From Actinospineispora acaciae DSM 45401 (GTDB lineage: Bacteria > Actinomycetota > Actinomycetes > Mycobacteriales > Pseudonocardiaceae), in assembly GCF_000620785.1 (NCBI RefSeq), contig NZ_JIAI01000001.1, positions 124,001 through 188,000 on the forward strand: DNA of 64,000 bases, given 5' to 3'. Each line of letters begins with the position of its first letter. Position 1 is the stretch's first letter. A program made the translations under genes and the position numbers. The notes beneath the pieces were generated by a model, which was not told the DNA's origin, made no database searches, and was given only the letters and a program-made list of their open reading frames with translations. Below are positions 17,264 through 25,119 of this stretch, in pieces.

Positions 17264-18144
17264 CGGCGCTGTCCCCTCGGCTGACCCCTCGGCTGTCGCC
17301 CCGCGCGCGGTTCCGCCGCGACTGGGAGCGGAACCTGAACTGGCTCGCGGTCCACTCCGTCGGGCTGGCGCTCGGCGTGATCTTCGTGCTGCCCGTCCTG
17401 TTCGTACTCCTCACCGCCGTGATGAGGAACGACCAGGCGATGACCGCGAGCCTGTGGCCCACCGAGTGGCACCTGGAGAACTTCGTCGACGTGTTCCGCA
17501 GGGCGCCGCTGTTCGAGTACTTCGCCAACAGCCTGCTCTACTCGACGCTGGCCACCGCGGGTGCGCTGCTCTCCGCGATCCCGGCCGCGTACGCGCTGTC
17601 CCGGCTGCGCTGGCGCGGCCAGAACCTGTTCTTCATGCTCACCGTGGCCGCCATGATGCTGCCGCCGCAGGTGACCATCGTGCCGCTCTACGACCTGTGG
17701 GTGCGGCTGGGCCTGACCGGCTCGCTGGTGCCGCTGATCGTGCCGTACTTCCTGTTCGACGCGTTCTCGATCTTCCTGCTGCGGCAGTTCTTCCTGACCA
17801 TCCCGAGGGACTACCTGGAGGCGGCGAAGATCGACGGCTGCAGCGAGCTGCAGGTGGTGACCCGGGTGCTGCTGCCGATGGCGAAGCCGGGCATCGCGGC
17901 CACCGCGCTGTTCTGCTTCCTGTTCACCTGGAACGACTACTTCGGCCCGCTGCTCTACACCGGGGAGAACCGGGACCACTGGCCGCTGTCGCTGGCCATC
18001 GCGTCGTTCCGGGGCATGCACCACGTGGAGTGGAACCTGACCATGGCGGCCACCGCGCTGATCATGGCGCCGGCGATCGTGCTGTTCGCGTTCGCCCAGC
18101 GCTCGTTCGTCAAGGGGATCACGTTCACGGGGGTCAAGGGATGA
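17260..18144 (+). CDS. ABC sugar transporter permease (MalG-type)
   Basis: A 294-aa permease, second half of the transmembrane channel. About six helices; the EAA loop is DYLEAAKIDGCSELQVVTRVLLPMAKP (about 186-212), and the C-terminus ends QRSFVKGITFTGVKG, a typical MalG ending. It overlaps both its neighbours by 4 nt, showing tight translational coupling through the operon. GGAGG is positioned just before the ATG. Confidence 0.93.
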   Translation: MTALSPRLTPRLSPRARFRRDWERNLNWLAVHSVGLALGVIFVLPVLFVLLTAVMRNDQAMTASLWPTEWHLENFVDVFRRAPLFEYFANSLLYSTLATAGALLSAIPAAYALSRLRWRGQNLFFMLTVAAMMLPPQVTIVPLYDLWVRLGLTGSLVPLIVPYFLFDAFSIFLLRQFFLTIPRDYLEAAKIDGCSELQVVTRVLLPMAKPGIAATALFCFLFTWNDYFGPLLYTGENRDHWPLSLAIASFRGMHHVEWNLTMAATALIMAPAIVLFAFAQRSFVKGITFTGVKG

Positions 18145-19409
18145 AGCTGGCGGTCGTCGGCGGCGGGTCCACGTACACGCCGGAGCTGGTGGACGGGATC
18201 GCGGCGCGGCGGTCCACGCTGGGCGTCGACGAGATAGCGCTGGTGGACCCGGACGCCTACCGGCTGGACGTGGTCGGCGAGTTCAGCCGGCGGCTGCTCG
18301 ACCACGCCGGTCACCCGGCGCGCGTGAGCACGACGGACAGCCTGGAGCGCGGGGTGGACGGCGCGACGGCGGTGCTGGTGCAGCTGCGGGTGGGCGGGCA
18401 GCGGGCGCGGCGCTCGGACGAGACGTTCCCGCACGCCTGCGGGTGCGTCGGGCAGGAGACGACGGGCGCGGGCGGGCTGGCGAAGGCGCTGCGGACGGTG
18501 CCGGTGGTGCTCGACATCGCCGAGCGGGTGCGCAAGGTCGCCGGCGACGAGGCGTGGATCGTCAACTTCACCAACCCGGTCGGGATCGTGACCAGGGCGC
18601 TGTTGGGGGAGGGCCACCGCGCGGTGGGGTTGTGCAACGTGGCGATCAACCTGCAGCGCAGGTTCGCCGGCCTGCTCGGGGCGGCCGACGCCGACGACGT
18701 CCGGCTGGTGCACACCGGGTTGAACCACCTGAGCTGGGAGCGCGGCGTACTGGTGGACGGCGTCGACCGGCTGCCGGAGCTGCTGGACTCGCACGCGGAG
18801 TCGGTGTCCGAGCACGTCGGGGCGCCGGTGGAGTGGATGCGGCGGGCGGGCGCGGTGCCCTCGTACTACCTGAAGTACTACTACGCGCACGACGAGGTGG
18901 TGCGCGCGCAGCGGGTCGAGCGGCCGCGCGCGGAGGTGGTCAGCGACGTGGAGGAGGAGCTGCTCAAGCTCTACCTCGACCCCGAGCAGGTGACCAAGCC
19001 CGCGAAGCTGGCCGACCGGGGCGGCGCGTACTACTCCGAGGCGGCGGTGCGGTTGGTGGACGCGCTCACTTCCGGTGGTCCAGCTCGCGAGCACACGGTG
19101 AACGTTCACAATGACGGTACGTTCCCGTTCGTTCCGGATGACGCGGTCATCGAGGTTCCGTGCACAGTGGACGTGCACGGGCCGAAGCCCATTCCGCAGC
19201 GGCCGGTGGAGCAGCGGTTCGCCGGGCTGATCGCGGCGGTCACGGCGTACGAGCACCTGGCGCTGGAGGCCGCGCGGCACGGCGGCCGGGACCGCGTCGC
19301 CGACGCCCTGCTCGCGCACCCGCTGGTCGGGCAGTACGACAAGGCGGACCGGCTCGCCGACGAGCTGGTGCGGATCAACGCGCGGTTCCTGCCCTGGGCG
19401 GGCGGATGA
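18141..19409 (+). CDS. glycoside hydrolase family 4, 6-phospho-beta-glucosidase-like
   Basis: A 422-aa NAD- and Mn-dependent GH4 enzyme. The N-terminal Rossmann motif is VGGGSTYTPEL (6-16). Metal ligands are Cys165 in GLCN and His196 in NHLSW. Other conserved pieces are QLRVGGQ, GQETTGAGG and NFTNPVG (142-148). GH4 enzymes open phospho-glycosides by an oxidation-elimination route. The substrate class (6-phospho-beta-glucosides versus other glycosides) is inferred from overall similarity. The gene sits between an ABC importer and a sugar kinase, so its phosphorylated substrate is probably generated inside the cell by the next gene product rather than by a PTS. Confidence 0.88.
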   Translation: MKLAVVGGGSTYTPELVDGIAARRSTLGVDEIALVDPDAYRLDVVGEFSRRLLDHAGHPARVSTTDSLERGVDGATAVLVQLRVGGQRARRSDETFPHACGCVGQETTGAGGLAKALRTVPVVLDIAERVRKVAGDEAWIVNFTNPVGIVTRALLGEGHRAVGLCNVAINLQRRFAGLLGAADADDVRLVHTGLNHLSWERGVLVDGVDRLPELLDSHAESVSEHVGAPVEWMRRAGAVPSYYLKYYYAHDEVVRAQRVERPRAEVVSDVEEELLKLYLDPEQVTKPAKLADRGGAYYSEAAVRLVDALTSGGPAREHTVNVHNDGTFPFVPDDAVIEVPCTVDVHGPKPIPQRPVEQRFAGLIAAVTAYEHLALEAARHGGRDRVADALLAHPLVGQYDKADRLADELVRINARFLPWAGG

Positions 19410-20446
19410 CGCCGGACGTCGTCGCGATCGACGGGGGGAACAGCAAGACCGAGGTGCTTGTCGTGACCCGCGCCGGCGAGGTGCTCGGGCACGCGCGCGG
19501 ACCGGGGGTCTCGCCGCAGCGGGTCGGCGTGGCCGGCTGCGTGGCGGCGCTGGAAGAGCTGGTGCTGCGCGCCCTCGGCGGCGGCTCCGGGGCCAGGCCG
19601 TTCGGTAGGCACACGTCCGCGTACCTGGCCGGCCTGGACTACCCCCGCGAGGCGGACGCACTGCGCGCCGGCCTGCTCGCCAGGGGCTGGAGCGACACGC
19701 TCGCGCTCGGCAACGACACCCTGGCGCTGCTGCGCGCGGGCAGCTCGGACGGCACCGGGGTCGCGGTGGTCTGCGGCGCCGGGATCAACGGCGTCGGGGT
19801 CGCCCCGGACGGGCGGACGCACGGGTTCCCGGCGCTGGGCAGGCTCTCCGGCGACTGGGGCGGCGGCTACCGGCTCGGCGAGGAGGCGCTGTGGTGGGCG
19901 GTGCGCGCCGAGGACGGGCGCGGCCCCGGCACCGCCCTGCGGGCCGCGGTGGCCGGCTACTACGGCGCGCGGACCCTGTCCGAGGTCATCGAGGGGCTGC
20001 ACTTCAAGGAGATCGACACGGCGTCGATCCACGGCCTGTGCCCGCTGCTGTTCGAGGTGGCCTCGGCAGGGGACGAGGTGGCGCGGCAGGTCGTCGCCCG
20101 GTTCGTGGAGGAGGTGAGCGTGCTGGCCTCGGTGCTGTTGCGGCGGCTGGGGCTCACCACGTCCGCACCCGAGGTGATCCTGGGCGGCGGCGTCCTCACC
20201 GGCGTCGGGCCGGCGGTGATCACCGAGATCGAGCGGCGCTGCCTCAAGGTGGCGCCGCGCGCCGTGGTGCGGGTGGCCGACGTGAACCCGGTCGTCGGCG
20301 CCGCGCTGTTCGGCCTGGACACCCTGGGCGCGCCGGCGTCCGCGAAAGCCGCCCTCAAGGCCGCCACCCGGCGCATCGGCACCGAAGTTGCCGGGCGGCC
20401 GGCGGTCTTCGACAATGGTGACCCACGTCACGGGAGACCGGCATGA
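19406..20446 (+). CDS. BadF/BadG-type sugar kinase, N-acetylglucosamine-kinase-like
   Basis: A 346-aa actin-like ATPase-fold kinase. Phosphate-1 motif is VAIDGGNSKTEVLVV (5-19), adenosine-type motifs are VVCGAGINGVGV and VILGGGVLTG, and LSGDWGGGYRLGEEALWWAVRAEDGRG matches the N-acetylglucosamine kinase group of the BadF family. It overlaps GH4 and the following gene by 4 nt each. In this operon it probably phosphorylates the imported sugar or disaccharide, either before or after GH4 cleavage. Acetyl-sugar specificity is not proven; the nearest alternative is a generic hexose/glycoside kinase. Confidence 0.82.
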   Translation: MTPDVVAIDGGNSKTEVLVVTRAGEVLGHARGPGVSPQRVGVAGCVAALEELVLRALGGGSGARPFGRHTSAYLAGLDYPREADALRAGLLARGWSDTLALGNDTLALLRAGSSDGTGVAVVCGAGINGVGVAPDGRTHGFPALGRLSGDWGGGYRLGEEALWWAVRAEDGRGPGTALRAAVAGYYGARTLSEVIEGLHFKEIDTASIHGLCPLLFEVASAGDEVARQVVARFVEEVSVLASVLLRRLGLTTSAPEVILGGGVLTGVGPAVITEIERRCLKVAPRAVVRVADVNPVVGAALFGLDTLGAPASAKAALKAATRRIGTEVAGRPAVFDNGDPRHGRPA

Positions 20447-20913
20447 GACGCGAGGGCACCGAGCTGGACGCGTGCCTTCCCCGTTTCCTGCGCGAGGAGC
20501 TGGACGAGCTGGCCGACGCCGGCGTCCTGACCGTCGACCGGGTGCGGCTCGCGGACGCCGATGTCGAGGACCCGTGGATCAGCTTCGAGATCGACAGGCG
20601 GTGGAACGCGCACAGCCCGCTGCGCCGGGCCGCGCACGCCGCGCTGGCCCACCTGGAGGCGCGCGACGTCGACCTCTACGCCGTACACCTGCACGGCAAG
20701 ACAATCGAGGACCGTGTCACCCCGCACTTCGTCGGCTTCCAGCTCCGGTACGTCAAGAGCGCGCTGTACTGCTTCCGCGACCACCACGGCACCGAGTGGC
20801 TGGAGGTCGTGCGCCCCACCCTCCGCGAGCCGCTGCACGCCCTGCGCCTGCGCCCCGGCAAGCGCTTCGACCTCTACGGCACCGACGCCCGCACGACCGC
20901 GTTCTTCACCTGA
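20443..20913 (+). CDS. conserved-looking protein of unknown function, last gene of the sugar operon
   Basis: A 156-aa soluble protein that I do not recognise. It is acidic at the N-terminus (ELDACLPRFLREELDELAD), has a central basic/aromatic region (HGKTIEDRVTPHFVGFQLRYVKS) and ends TTAFFT. No signal peptide or membrane segment. Its ATG overlaps the kinase stop by 4 nt, so it is translated with the sugar operon. The base composition matches its neighbours. It might be a small sugar-handling enzyme or regulator; there is no motif to choose. Confidence 0.7.
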   Translation: MRREGTELDACLPRFLREELDELADAGVLTVDRVRLADADVEDPWISFEIDRRWNAHSPLRRAAHAALAHLEARDVDLYAVHLHGKTIEDRVTPHFVGFQLRYVKSALYCFRDHHGTEWLEVVRPTLREPLHALRLRPGKRFDLYGTDARTTAFFT

Positions 20914-20976
20914 GCCGGCGATGACGTCCATCGGCCGATATGCGCGAAATGTGCAGGCAGCGGCTATCCATGTGAT

Positions 20977-20986
20977 GTTTCGAAAC
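20977..20986. promoter_or_regulatory. GTTTCGAAAC palindrome upstream of the Cys-rich peptide gene
   Basis: A 10-bp perfect palindrome in an AT-richer stretch (about 20935-20995), 23 bp before the peptide start codon and next to its GAGGAGG ribosome binding site. It could be an operator or simply a chance palindrome. Confidence 0.25.
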
Positions 20987-21009
20987 TTCTCCGAGGAGGT
21001 TGGACGAAG

Positions 21010-21207
21010 ATGCTCGGAAAGATCGGTGACCGGCTGCTCGGTGTGCTCGTACCGAGAACCACCGCGCACGCCGCGCCTTGTTCGGGCTGCTGGTGCGACA
21101 CGACCAGAGCGTGCGGGCCCGGGGGCCAGTACAGCGAATGGTGCTGCTGGGAAGCACCCGCATGCAGATTCTCGTGCATCTGTTCGAGGAACTGCTTCAG
21201 CGCTTAG
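21010..21207 (+). CDS. small cysteine-rich peptide (65 aa), possible secreted or RiPP-like product
   Basis: A 65-residue product. Residues 1-21 are cysteine-free and amphipathic (GDRLLGVLVPRTTAHA). Residues 22-65 hold ten cysteines at 24, 27, 29, 35, 45, 46, 52, 56, 58 and 62, plus three Trp. The division looks like leader plus core, with AHA-A as a plausible cleavage point; an internal V-P-R-T-T-A-H-A run also suggests export or proteolysis. GAGGAGG lies about 10 nt before the ATG and a strong hairpin follows the stop, so the gene is real. No modifying enzyme or transporter is adjacent. Five disulfides, a metal-binding peptide or a RiPP precursor are all possible. I recall similar small actinobacterial hypotheticals but cannot verify this. 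Confidence 0.72.
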   Translation: MLGKIGDRLLGVLVPRTTAHAAPCSGCWCDTTRACGPGGQYSEWCCWEAPACRFSCICSRNCFSA

Positions 21208-21222
21208 CGGAACGCTGTCGCC

Positions 21223-21249
21223 GCGCGGTTGGCCGTTGGCCAACCGCGC
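21223..21249. terminator. perfect 12-bp hairpin between convergent genes
   Basis: GCGCGGTTGGCC and its exact reverse complement flank a 3-nt loop, 16 bp after the peptide gene stop and 20 bp before the end of the convergent XRE-cupin gene. There is no T-tract, as is usual for high-GC terminators; it would serve both strands. Confidence 0.7.
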
Positions 21250-21268
21250 ACCGCTGTTCGCGGGTCGG

Positions 21269-21805
21269 TCAGGGCATCGGCGGGGCGACCGAGAGGAGGA
21301 ACTCGGTGCGGGCGTCGGTGCGGTTCAGGTAGCGGTGGGGGAGTTGGGAGTCGAACGTGATGGCCTCGCCCGTCCGGACCGTGCGGGGGGATCCGTCGAG
21401 GTCCACGGTGAGGGTGCCGGCGAGGACGAACGCGCACTCCAGCGACGCGTGGCTCCACGGCTCGGCGCTGATCGCCTGGCCCGGTTCGAGCACGCCGCGC
21501 AGGACCTCCATCCGGCCGTTGCCCGGGGTGAGCCGCTCGTAGCCGATCTGGCCCCTCGGCCCGCGCAGCGTGGAGCGCTCGCCCGGGCGGCTGATCCACA
21601 CCGGCGGGGCGGTGCGGTCCTCGAACAGCGACGCCACCGACTCGCCGAACACCCCGGCCAGCCGGCGCAGGGTGGACAGGCTCGGCTCGGTGACCCCGCG
21701 CTCCACCTGGCTGAGTAGGGTCGCGGACACCCCGGCCTCGGCGGCGAGCGCGCGCAGGCTCAGCCCGCGCCTGGTGCGCAGCTCGCGGAGCTGGTCGCCG
21801 ATCAT
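21269..21805 (-). CDS. XRE-family regulator with C-terminal cupin domain
   Basis: A 178-aa regulator: an N-terminal lambda-repressor-like helix-turn-helix (LRELRTRRGLSLRALAAEAGVSATLLSQVERG, about 6-37) and a C-terminal cupin barrel (about 100-172; GQAISAEPWSHASLECAFVLAGTL then ITFDSQLPHRYLN). Members control amine, amino-acid or drug-related genes by sensing small molecules in the cupin. The gene is divergent from the DUF3311-symporter operon, and GTGCACG/GTGTACG-type repeats fill the 90-bp shared spacer, so that operon is its probable target. Confidence 0.88.
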   Translation of the reverse strand: MIGDQLRELRTRRGLSLRALAAEAGVSATLLSQVERGVTEPSLSTLRRLAGVFGESVASLFEDRTAPPVWISRPGERSTLRGPRGQIGYERLTPGNGRMEVLRGVLEPGQAISAEPWSHASLECAFVLAGTLTVDLDGSPRTVRTGEAITFDSQLPHRYLNRTDARTEFLLSVAPPMP

Positions 21806-21894
21806 GTTCTCCCTGTACAGTGTGGGTGCACGAACGTGTACGGTGCCAGGCTAGTGTGCATCAAGGCTGCACGCCGGAGCCTCCTGGAGCCGCC

Positions 21895-22161
21895 ATGGCC
21901 GAGTCCTCACCCGCTCGACGTTCGGTCGCGCACAGGTGGCTGTTGGCGGTGCCGTTCGGCTGGCAGGTGCTGATGGTGCCGGTGGTGAACGACGTCGAGG
22001 TCACCGTGCTGCACATCCCGTTCCCGATGTTCTGGCAGATGCTCGGCATCGTGCTGGCCTCGGTGGTGATCGGCGTCGTGTTCCGGCTGGACCGCGCGGC
22101 CGGGGTGGAGCGCGAGGAGGCGGAGTTCCTCGCCGGTGACGAGCCCGGGCGGGAGCGCTGA
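21895..22161 (+). CDS. DUF3311 small membrane protein, symporter partner
   Basis: An 88-aa membrane protein with two helices (about 17-36 and 43-62), the second starting in the family-typical IPFPMFWQMLGIVLASVVIG. DUF3311 proteins are usually encoded next to a sodium:solute symporter, as here, and are thought to act as a small subunit, analogous to YhdT-PanF pairs. The ATG at 21895 has TGGAG upstream. The stop overlaps the symporter start (TGATG). Confidence 0.85.
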   Translation: MAESSPARRSVAHRWLLAVPFGWQVLMVPVVNDVEVTVLHIPFPMFWQMLGIVLASVVIGVVFRLDRAAGVEREEAEFLAGDEPGRER

Positions 22162-23639
22162 TGGCGCTCACGCTGGCACTGATGATCGTGCTCGGCACCG
22201 CCGTCGGCTCGATTGCGTACGGGCGCGGCGCCAGGGCTGGGGAGGCGCCCACGCTGACCAGCTGGGCGATCGCCGGTCGCCGGTTCGGCCCGGTGCTGTT
22301 CTGGTTCATGAACGCGGGGGAGATCTACACGATCTTCGCCCTGCTCGGCATCTCCGGCTACGCCTGGGCGGCCGGCGCCCCCGCCTACCTGGCGTTCACC
22401 TCGGTGTCGTTGAGCTACGCCGTCGGCTACTGGCTGATGCCGAAGATCTGGCGGGCCGGCCGGCGGCACGGGCTGATCACCGAGCCGGACTTCTTCGCCG
22501 CCCGCTACGGCGCGCCGTGGCTGGGCGTGGTGACCGGCGTCGTCGGCATCGCGGCGCTGGTGGTCTACGTCCAGATCCAGCTGGTCAGCCTGCGGTTGAT
22601 CGTCCAGCTCGCGCTCGGCGACGTGCTGTCCGAGGCCGGGGCGGTCGCGCTGGCCGCCGTGCTCATGCTCGCGTTCGTGTTCCTGGTCGGCATGCGCTCG
22701 GCGGTGTTCGCGGCCGCCGTGAAGGACGTGCTGGTGGTGGCGCTGGTGGTGCTGCTGGCCGCGACGGTGGCGAGCAGGGTCGGCGCGTCGTCCATGCTGG
22801 ACGTGTTCCGGCTGGTCGAGGAGCAGCACCCGGGGATCGGTAAGTTCCCCGACACCGGCGAGATGACGTCGGTGTGGCTGATGACCTCGGCGCTGAACGT
22901 GGCGCTGGGCAACTGGGTGTTCCCGCACCTGTTCCAGGTCTGCTTCACCGCCCGCTCGGGCACCACGATCCGGCGCAACGCCATCTGGCAGCCGCTGTAC
23001 TCGCTGGCCTACTTCTTCATCATCCTGCTCGGGTTCGCCGCGCTGGTCGGCGGCAGCCGGCCGCCGGGGGACAACTCCAACGCCGTGCTCCTGGAGCTCG
23101 TCTCCCGGACCTACCCGGCGTGGGTGGTCGGCCTGCTGGCCGGGACCGGCTTCCTGCTCGCGCTGGCGCCCGGATCGGTGCTGCTGCTGACCTCGGGCTC
23201 GATCTTCGCGCGTAACGTGCTGCGGCCGCTGCGCCGCGAGCTCTCCGACCGGGCCTCGCTGCTGGCGTCCCGGCTGTCGATGGTCGGGTTCGCGGCGGTC
23301 GCGGTGTGGCTGACGGTCGGCAACGGCGAGTCGCTGGTGACGATCCTGCTGTACGCCTACTCCGCGATCGGCATGCTCGCGCCCGGGGTGTTCCTGGCCT
23401 TCCTGTGGCGCCGGACCACCGCGATCGGGGTGCTGGCCGGCATCGTCGCCGGGTTCGTCGCGCTGCTGGCCCCGCTCGCCAAGGACTACTGGTCGGCCGC
23501 GCTGCCGGACTGGGAGCCGGGCCTGATCGCGATGGCGATCGGCGCGGTGGTCACCGTGGTGGTCAGCCTGGTGACGCCCCGCCCGGCGCCGGAGGCCGTT
23601 GAGGTGGGGCTGCCCGCACAACGAGAGGTGGTGGGATGA
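22161..23639 (+). CDS. sodium:solute symporter (SSS family)
   Basis: A 492-aa transporter with 13-14 helices. SSS features include AGRRFGPVLFWFMNAGEIYT (residues 38-57), GYWLMPKIWRAGRRHGLITEPDFFAARYGA, and FTARSGTTIRRNAIWQPLYS in the central loop. It should drive Na+-coupled uptake of an organic solute. Members beside DUF3311 are often annotated as pantothenate- or organic-acid-like, but the substrate is not defined here. It overlaps the DUF3311 gene (1 nt) and the TIGR04076 gene (4 nt). Confidence 0.9.
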   Translation: MALTLALMIVLGTAVGSIAYGRGARAGEAPTLTSWAIAGRRFGPVLFWFMNAGEIYTIFALLGISGYAWAAGAPAYLAFTSVSLSYAVGYWLMPKIWRAGRRHGLITEPDFFAARYGAPWLGVVTGVVGIAALVVYVQIQLVSLRLIVQLALGDVLSEAGAVALAAVLMLAFVFLVGMRSAVFAAAVKDVLVVALVVLLAATVASRVGASSMLDVFRLVEEQHPGIGKFPDTGEMTSVWLMTSALNVALGNWVFPHLFQVCFTARSGTTIRRNAIWQPLYSLAYFFIILLGFAALVGGSRPPGDNSNAVLLELVSRTYPAWVVGLLAGTGFLLALAPGSVLLLTSGSIFARNVLRPLRRELSDRASLLASRLSMVGFAAVAVWLTVGNGESLVTILLYAYSAIGMLAPGVFLAFLWRRTTAIGVLAGIVAGFVALLAPLAKDYWSAALPDWEPGLIAMAIGAVVTVVVSLVTPRPAPEAVEVGLPAQREVVG

Positions 23640-23962
23640 CCGAACCGGAACCGGTCACCGAGCTGTACGACCTGCGGGTGACCGTCGAGCGCATCGAGGG
23701 CCGCTCGGTGTGCGGGATGCGGGTCGGCGACTACTTCGAGCTGCGCGACAGCGCGCACCTGGAGATCCCGGCCGGGCGGCACTTCTGCGTCTACGCCCTG
23801 AGCGCGGTGCTGCCGCTGCTGCCGGCCAAGCAGCGCCGGCTCGCGGCGGGCGACTGGCTGGAGCGCGACTCCCTGGTGTGCTGCCCGGATCCGGAGGAAC
23901 GGCTGGTGATGAAGGTGGAACGGCTGGGGCTGCGCCGGCTGGACACGAGCGAGCTGACGTGA
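23636..23962 (+). CDS. TIGR04076-family small protein
   Basis: A 108-aa cytoplasmic protein. The sequence LYDLRVTVERIEGRSVCGMRVGDYFELRDS, the central FCVYALSAVLPLLPAKQR and the late CCPDPEERLVMKVERL are typical of the TIGR04076 family, whose function is unknown. Cysteines at about 26, 49, 80 and 81 could bind a metal or cluster. It overlaps its neighbours by 4 nt on both sides, in an operon with the symporter and an LLM oxidoreductase, so a role in processing the imported compound is possible. Confidence 0.75.
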   Translation: MTEPEPVTELYDLRVTVERIEGRSVCGMRVGDYFELRDSAHLEIPAGRHFCVYALSAVLPLLPAKQRRLAAGDWLERDSLVCCPDPEERLVMKVERLGLRRLDTSELT

Positions 23963-25041
23963 CCGCGTTCTCGCCTCACGCGCCGGCGGGGCTGGATGAG
24001 CGCTCTTCGCCGGGTCCGTTCGGCGTCGGTGCGGGTCGCGCTGGACGGGTGGAGATCGGGCTGGGGCTGCAGGGCGACAAGCGGCCGGGGGAGTACGCCG
24101 AGCTGGCGCTGATCGCCGAGTCGCACGGGTTCGACGTGATCAGCGTGTACGGCGACCTGATGTTCCAGCCGCCGGTGGTGCCGCTGCTGGAGATCGCCAA
24201 CGCGACCGGGCGGGTCCGGCTCGGCGCCGCCTGCTGGAACCCGTACTCGCTGCACCCGTACGAGATCGCCGGCCAGGTCGCGGCCCTGGACCTGGCCTCG
24301 GACGGGCGGGCCTACCTCGGCCTGGCCCAGGGCGCCTGGCTGGACTCGGTGGGCATCCGGGGCCGGCGGTCGGTGCGCGCGCTCGCCGAGGCCGTCGAGG
24401 TGATCAACGCGCTGCTCGCCGGGGAGGACGGCGGGTTCGACGGCGAGGTGTTCCGGATCGAGCCGGGCACCCGGCTGCGCTACCCCGTGCAGCGCTCCAA
24501 GGTGCCGGTGCTGATCGGCACCTGGGGTCCGAAGACGGCCGCGGTGGCCGGCCGCGTCGCGGACGAGCTGAAGATCGGCGGCACGGTCAACCCGGCCATG
24601 GTGGCGGTGATGCGCGAGCGGGTCGCGGTCGGCACCGCCGAGGTGGGGCGGGCGCCGACGGACGTGGGCATCGTGGCCGGCGCGGTCACCGTGGTCGACG
24701 AGGACGCCGAGCTGGCCCGCGCCACCGCCCGCTCCGAGGTGGCCATGTACCTGGACGTGGTGGCCGCCCTGGACCCGACGGTGGCGCTGCCGCCCGAGAT
24801 GGTCGCCGAGGTCGGCGAGCTCGTGCGCGCCGGAGAGCACGCCAAAGCCGGCGCCCGTATCCCCGACGACGTGCTGGACCGCTTCGCCTTCTCCGGCACC
24901 CCGGAGGACGTCGCCCGCCAGGCCCAGCGCCTCATCGACGCCGGCGTCTCCCGCGTGGAGTTCGGCACCCCGCACGGCCTGCGCCCCACCCACGGCGTCC
25001 ACCTCCTCGGCTCCCGCGTCATCCCCCTCCTGCGCCGCTGA
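23959..25041 (+). CDS. LLM-class flavin/F420-dependent oxidoreductase
   Basis: A 360-aa TIM-barrel enzyme of the luciferase-like monooxygenase class, F420-dependent in many actinomycetes. The body starts at VEIGLGLQGDKRPGEYAELA (about residue 31) and shows TGRVRLGAACWNPYSLHPYEIA, GLAQGAWLD and KVPVLIGTWGPKTAAVAGRVADE. The first 30 residues are not part of the barrel: they come from a 73-bp element (23971-24043) that also occurs in another gene. GTG 23959 overlaps the previous stop; the alternative GTG at 24050 would give a protein without the extension. It is probably the catabolic enzyme of the symporter operon. Confidence 0.85.
   Translation: MTAFSPHAPAGLDERSSPGPFGVGAGRAGRVEIGLGLQGDKRPGEYAELALIAESHGFDVISVYGDLMFQPPVVPLLEIANATGRVRLGAACWNPYSLHPYEIAGQVAALDLASDGRAYLGLAQGAWLDSVGIRGRRSVRALAEAVEVINALLAGEDGGFDGEVFRIEPGTRLRYPVQRSKVPVLIGTWGPKTAAVAGRVADELKIGGTVNPAMVAVMRERVAVGTAEVGRAPTDVGIVAGAVTVVDEDAELARATARSEVAMYLDVVAALDPTVALPPEMVAEVGELVRAGEHAKAGARIPDDVLDRFAFSGTPEDVARQAQRLIDAGVSRVEFGTPHGLRPTHGVHLLGSRVIPLLRR
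23971..24043 (+). repeat. dispersed 73-bp element, copy A (inside the LLM gene start)
   Basis: This segment aligns without gaps to 48898-48970 with 59 of 73 identities by hand count. Shared blocks include TCGCCTCAC, CGCCGGCGGGGCT, AGCGCTCTTCG and GCGGGTCGCGCTG. It begins 12 nt after the start codon and is translated SPHAPAGLDERSSPG and GAGRAG. It contains short palindromes (CGCCGGCG, AGCGCT). Confidence 0.75.
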
Positions 25042-25051
25042 CCGGGAGGTG

Positions 25052-25095
25052 CCGCACAGGTTGTTGGGGTGCCGCGCATGGTGCGGCGTGTGCGG
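25052..25095. terminator. nested hairpin between convergent genes
   Basis: CCGCACA (25052-25058) pairs with TGTGCGG (25089-25095), and inside it GCCGC (25071-25075) pairs with GCGGC (25083-25087). It fills most of the 78-bp gap between the ends of the LLM and MreB-like genes. There is no T-run. Confidence 0.35.
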
Positions 25096-25119
25096 AACCC
25101 CCGGTAGGTGCGCGGCGGC

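Noticed and set aside
20949-20975. Short leader peptide MCRQRLSM before the Cys-rich gene as a cysteine attenuator
   Set aside because: One cysteine codon only, no clear ribosome binding site and no alternative hairpins that I can see.
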